Shown here: positions 59,273 through 64,000 of the stretch, one piece after another
Position numbering within the stretch: position 1 is the first letter of the stretch
Layout: every line of letters begins with the position of its first letter
Translations under genes and position numbers: made by a program
Notes under the pieces: generated by a model
Databases searched by the model: none
Told to the model about the DNA's origin: nothing
Seen by the model: only the letters and a program-made list of their open reading frames with translations
Assembly: GCA_023238725.1 (NCBI GenBank)
Contig: CM041553.1
Span: 12,831,001-12,895,000 of the forward strand
Origin: Scortum barcoo
Lineage: Eukaryota > Chordata > Actinopteri > Centrarchiformes > Terapontidae
Direction of reading: 5' to 3'
DNA length: 64,000 bases

Positions 59273-62200
59273 GTGAGCACTACCACTCCTCCACCCTCCT
59301 CCTCCTCCCCTCTCCTTTTCTTTTCTCCCCTTCCCTCCCATTGTGTCTTCATCTCTGGAGCATGCATGGATAATCAATCTGCCATAATGGGGCAGAGGGC
59401 TGACCAATCAGGATAGCCCCTATCACTCTTGAAGGTCTCAGGTCTCCAGGGCTCTCTCCAGTTGTGTTCTCTCCTTTGGCCTCAGCTCTCGTCACATCAG
59501 ACCGAGTTTCTAGCCTGACTTTGATCCAGTGCAGTGGATTAGCCAGGCACTGATGGAGCCAAGCTGTTTTGACGTGATTTAATTTTGACTGTGTCCGCTC
59601 TCCAGACAGTTTGTTGCCAAGTTCAGGGGGAGTTGAGAAGTCGATCAGGTCGTATTTTCAGTTTGAGCTCAGCTCCTCCGCAGGGAATCGCATTAGAACT
59701 CCTCTGTTCTAAGTCTTGTCAGTTGCTTCTGGTGGGAAGAAAATTAGGTTGTGGTTAGTCACTTAGCTGTAGTTTTGTACCCTAGAGGCCAGAAAAACAT
59801 CTGAAATATCAGCTATGTTGTCAGTGCATCACGTGGTCTACTTTTATGCAGTTTGCAGTACTGTGGCTCAATAGTTGCTTTGTTGGATGCTGCACCCAGA
59901 TATCTCACTGTCTTAGCTAAAGCATCATAAACATGACCACAAGACCATGGAGCTTTCTGCTCCTTTTCTTGTCTAGTCATGTGGTGATATTATCAGGGCT
60001 GCTGTAGATATCCTTGCTTTACATTTACTAGCCACACTGTATCTTCATAGTTGACATGAAAAGTGATGCATTTGACCTTGCATGTTAAGACCATAGCAGG
60101 AATAAAAGGCACTGACCTCAAGTCACCGCAGCGGTGTCACAATACCAGCAGAGCATTATTAAATTAACAAATTTATTTGGATCTGTTTTCCCACAGTAGT
60201 CAGCCTGCAGTGTCAGTGCATTGGAGCTTAGCACTCATTATATCTGATACTGTAATTCCTAACGCCGCCTCCTATCTGATTTACATAAAGCATTATTACA
60301 ATATGTTTCACAACGGGCGCCATTTAAAGCCACTCAGACATTGTTTGCATATTGCTAATCATATTAGCCCTCTGATAATAAGTAATTCAATCAACCACAG
60401 ATAAACATTTCATTAGGAATGTTTGGGACCAGCAGCATGAAATATAATTCAGACTGAGGCTTTTTCTCTCACTCTCATTCAATACCTGATATCATTGTCC
60501 TGTCAGAGATATCATTTTCAAGAAACCTTAAATGCCAAGAAAACATTTTGTGCTGCAGGTGCAAAGACTTCAAACCTGATTCTTCAGAGGGAAATCCACC
60601 CCTGCATAGAATTAACCTGTTGTTCCCATTATGTTACACACCTCAATGCACTTTTGGTCCATGTTTTTGCCCGAAGAATTTACCCTGAATGCAGCAGAGT
60701 TGAGAGAAGGTGTGAACATGTTTTACAGTAAACAACCAGTCTGTTTGTCTGAAAATATTCTCTCCCACATTACAGCATGTCTTCATAGCCCTCTAGCTAA
60801 TTGTTTCCATGTGTAAAGAATCTCACATGGTCGTCTTTTCCTGTTCCATCAGCAAGTGAAAAATGCAGTTCTTATGTACTGTTGCTCTTTTGGGATTCCC
60901 TCATGAGCACATCGAAGTATGAAATGATGAACCAGCAGTCCTTTTGTCAAATACAGTAGTTAGTCAGAGGAAAACAAACACATCGAGCACTGTGTATCGT
61001 TCCAGCTGCCCACAGTGAGAGGATGTTCTCCCTCCTACTTGTACGTCACAGCAGGGAGGAAGTGAGACATGTCATGTCCTGTCAGAGCTGACAGTGTTGG
61101 AGGAGCAGAAGTCTACAGCACTGTAGCAGTATTATGCCTCAAGGCGTTGCGGGTCATCCGTCACAGTGTTTTTGATTCTGGGATGTTGAAGGGAATTTAC
61201 AGGATTTGGTGTCTTACTTGCACAAACACTGCATGGTTACATTAACATTAGAAAACCATTTCCAGCTTTGCACTTTAATCATTTAAAAATGTGTTATTTC
61301 ATCAAATTAAAGTTCTTAAATGTCACTACAGATTTAATTGTACAAATTATTTCATATTATAGTTTAGAAATGTAGACATCTTAGGTCACATTCTTGATAC
61401 AGCACTGTGGTCCACTCTTTCCTTTATCTCTTGAATTTCTCCCTCTGTGTCTATAGCACAGCTGGATTCACAGGCTGGGTTTCAAAGTAAAGTAAAATGG
61501 TGAACTAATGAAGACAGGTCATGAGCAATGGGTTTTATGGACAAGTTACTGGTGCGACTCTGGAGGAGTCATCTCCGAACAATGCGACGCTTCTCATTTA
61601 CTCTCATTAAGCGCTACGCGGCACCCAGCGATGAAATATTCAAACCAGCTGGCCCCTTTCCCACTTCATTCCCGGTGGTTGTGATTTACTGCAGCATGGG
61701 CTCTGTTTGTGCCTTCACCCTGTACCAGTTCCCCTACTGCAGCTGTGGATTGGTCTGCGGCTGGACCCTCCTCGTTCCCCTTCCCTATTTCTCAGAAATG
61801 TTTGGGCTTTGAGTTACGGTTGTGGTTGGTTAGCCTGCAGTACTGAGAGCTGCCCAGAACAGCAGGCTCTTACGGATGTACTCAGCACCACAATGCTTCC
61901 CCCACTGCGTCGGGCTTTGCTTTCTCATTTTCTCAGTCTCCGCTTACAGTCAATCTGTCCGAGCCGTGTGCACTTTTGTTGTGTTTTTCAGGCCCCATTG
62001 TAGCATTTATTTCACGTCTCATCTCCCCCCGGTCCTGCCCTTTTACCTCCGTGACCCTCCATCTGCAGCTCTTTATCTCCATCTCTTCTCACCGTCTTTT
62101 TGAGGTGTCTCACGACAGATCATTATCCGCACCACCAGAAGTTTCCGTGTGAAGAGCCATGTTTCAACACCGGTCAACACCATCTGCTTTGCACCGCGTC

Positions 62201-64000
62201 AGGTCAGGGGCCGCATTCTCAGTGGGCCGACACAAGTGACATGGCCGAAGGATTAAGTGGGCCAGTAGAATTCTTCAGTCCGGTCAGAGCTGTCATCGAA
62301 ACTAACTCCCCCAACCTCGTCCCCTTGCACGGTAGGGAGCTGTTGTGGTGGTCAGAATTTTCACTCACCGCGTTCCTTTGGTTTCAAAGTGAGGATGAGG
62401 GATTGAGTGAGAGGGATTTCCCCTTGGATGTACATGACAGCCCGGTGAGAACCTCCCCTACCCTCCCAGCTCCCTTCTGTCAACCTCACTCTGTCACTTC
62501 CTACTGTAAACACACCGTCACATTATCTCCCTGAAACAGAACGTGGTGTAGCATTAAGTTAGAGGCCTGTGCTCCTGTAAAAACATGCATACACTTGACA
62601 TTAAAGTCACCTCAAAAGGCAAAAACTGACAGAGGCTTTCCTAGAGATTGAACATAGAATCTTCAGAACTGTTTGTCCCGATATCAGACCTTTACAGGGT
62701 GTAGACGAAATGGAATTAACACCTTGTAGAAAGTGACATCAAAGGGAAAAGGACATTTTAAGATAACACAGTAAATCACTGCTGTGACTGCCATAATATA
62801 GCATCATTTCCTTCTTGTAAGTTTAAACTTTGGTCACAGATGATGACACAGATGACTTCAGGGTCAAAATGTTAAAAAAAATAAAAAGAGTTTAATGAGT
62901 TTATTTTCTGCTAAACTTTTTGTAGTTGATAGCTTATTTTCAATTATAGCTTTTCCTGTGTGACATGAACTTATCGCTTTTATTCTTGTCACTGCAGAGT
63001 AGAGCAGGTCACGCCTGCTCTACTTTACATAACAGATGTGTCTCTCTTATTGTCACAGTTGGAGGTAATCCACTATCATCTGATACTGTGCTCCAATAAG
63101 TGTATTAGTGACATATCTCATTATCGGGAAAGTAAGTAATTAGAATTGGAATTGGTAGTGATGTGTTTAAATTAAACTTGACATGAGCAGCGATATATGC
63201 TTAATGCAGTTATATCCCAAGACGATGCATTGTATTTCTCATTTGAGAGTCTAGCCCTTAACCTGACCGTACTCCATAAAATCTTTAGATGATATTAAAC
63301 TGCGCATATGTTAATCCTGTTTTCATGTGACACACTTAGGACCGTCAGTCAACTCTTAGTTCTGCCTGCGACTCTATGGACCCTCCATCCATCTCACCCA
63401 GACAGCAGCAGGCATAAAAATTAACGATCTCTTCCTCTTCAGAGGGAGCCACCAAAGGGCCAGTGGAAATGTCATCTCCGGCTTAAAAGAAAAAAAGAGA
63501 GAGGAAAAATAGAGGACAGTAACAGAGAAACTTCCATAGACACACACACACACTCAGGAAAGTAAGAAACTACACAACTGCACTGCACAAGGGCAGAGAT
63601 TCAGGGGTTTTCACCTCAAGGGAACCATCTTTTAAATAAAATATAACAGCCTTCAAATAGCAGACAGTGTTTAAGAGCTGACAGTAACAGTGTGTGAATG
63701 GAAGAACAGACATGATACCAAAGCACAACCCCCTAAAGAGCAGCTGGACAGCTTTTGAATATATGTTTAGACAGAGGCAGGGAAACGAACAAAACCAAGC
63801 ACCTTGTTGGGCTGCCAGAATTTGTTTCAGGTTTCTTCAGAAATTAAGTTACAACTCTGCTTTGTTAATATGGAAAGACTGAATCTCTCCATCTGATAAG
63901 CGATTTGGTGTTTGAATGTGTCTCAGTGCAGCAAAGTTCAATTTCATGTGCGTGCTACAGAGAGCATCCTGCGTGACGGCAGCAGGATTTTCCAAACAGT

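Larger units (their letters stand above)
54976..64000 (+). other. septin9: Septin 9 intron, 3' part of window
   Basis: No septin GTPase exon (P-loop GxxGxGKS) was recognised on the + strand. It contains a polypyrimidine block (55895-56055), a dispersed repeat (about 57755-58205), a GA run (58320-58364), a promoter-like block (58740-59040) and a possible micro-exon (59252-59272). The gene must continue beyond 64000. Confidence 0.55.

Noticed and set aside
61528..62534. Run of overlapping + strand frames near the window end
   Set aside because: None contains septin core motifs or plausible exon borders in phase; moderate GC content explains their length.

Overview
The window looks like ordinary nuclear DNA of a bony fish (teleost). 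The genes are split by GT/AG introns, the introns are long and AT-rich, and there are dense CA/TA microsatellites and several transposon families typical of teleosts (Tc1, hAT-type, tRNA-derived and other dispersed repeats). Most long open frames are chance frames in intron, microsatellite or transposon DNA. All calls come from reading the sequence; no search was run.

Region 1 (about 1-10240) is a tandem duplication of roughly 5 kb. Each unit carries one four-exon gene on the + strand: signal-peptide exon, Ig V-set exon, stalk plus transmembrane exon, and cytoplasmic-tail exon. I read these as CD7-like surface receptors. The V domain has Tyr-Leu where most V domains have Trp, as in CD7, and the second copy's tail has a YxxM motif (YEVM), as CD7 does (YEDM). 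The first copy has lost this tail by frameshift. A Tc1 transposon sits at the same place upstream of both genes and has decayed differently in each.

Region 2 (about 10240-13640) is intergenic, with dispersed repeat fragments and no gene I can support.

Region 3 (about 13640 to the window end) is the 5' half of septin 9 on the + strand. A CpG-rich block precedes a first exon encoding MKKTPNS. Two more alternative first exons follow: MERDRIA near 29.4 kb and MSDSGVNPHLEGIISDFE near 35.8 kb. All three stop after one base of a codon and join in frame to the large shared exon at 44205-44882, beginning ALKRSFEVEDVD. This mirrors the mammalian N-terminal isoforms (MKK..., MERDRIS and MSDPAVN...). 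The GTPase core exons are not in the window. Two possible downstream septin exons are proposed with low confidence: a fourth first exon at 54924-54975 and a 21-nt micro-exon at 59252-59272.

The rest is intron with identifiable repeats: a Tc1-type fossil at 19453-20355, a complete hAT-type non-autonomous element with an 8-bp target duplication at 52043-52785, SINE-like repeats near 26.4 and 53.2 kb, and other teleost dispersed repeats. I found no convincing new biological system. The most interesting observations are the paired CD7-like receptors, one with and one without a signalling tail and with a strongly diverged CDR3-like segment, and the layout of alternative septin 9 starts.
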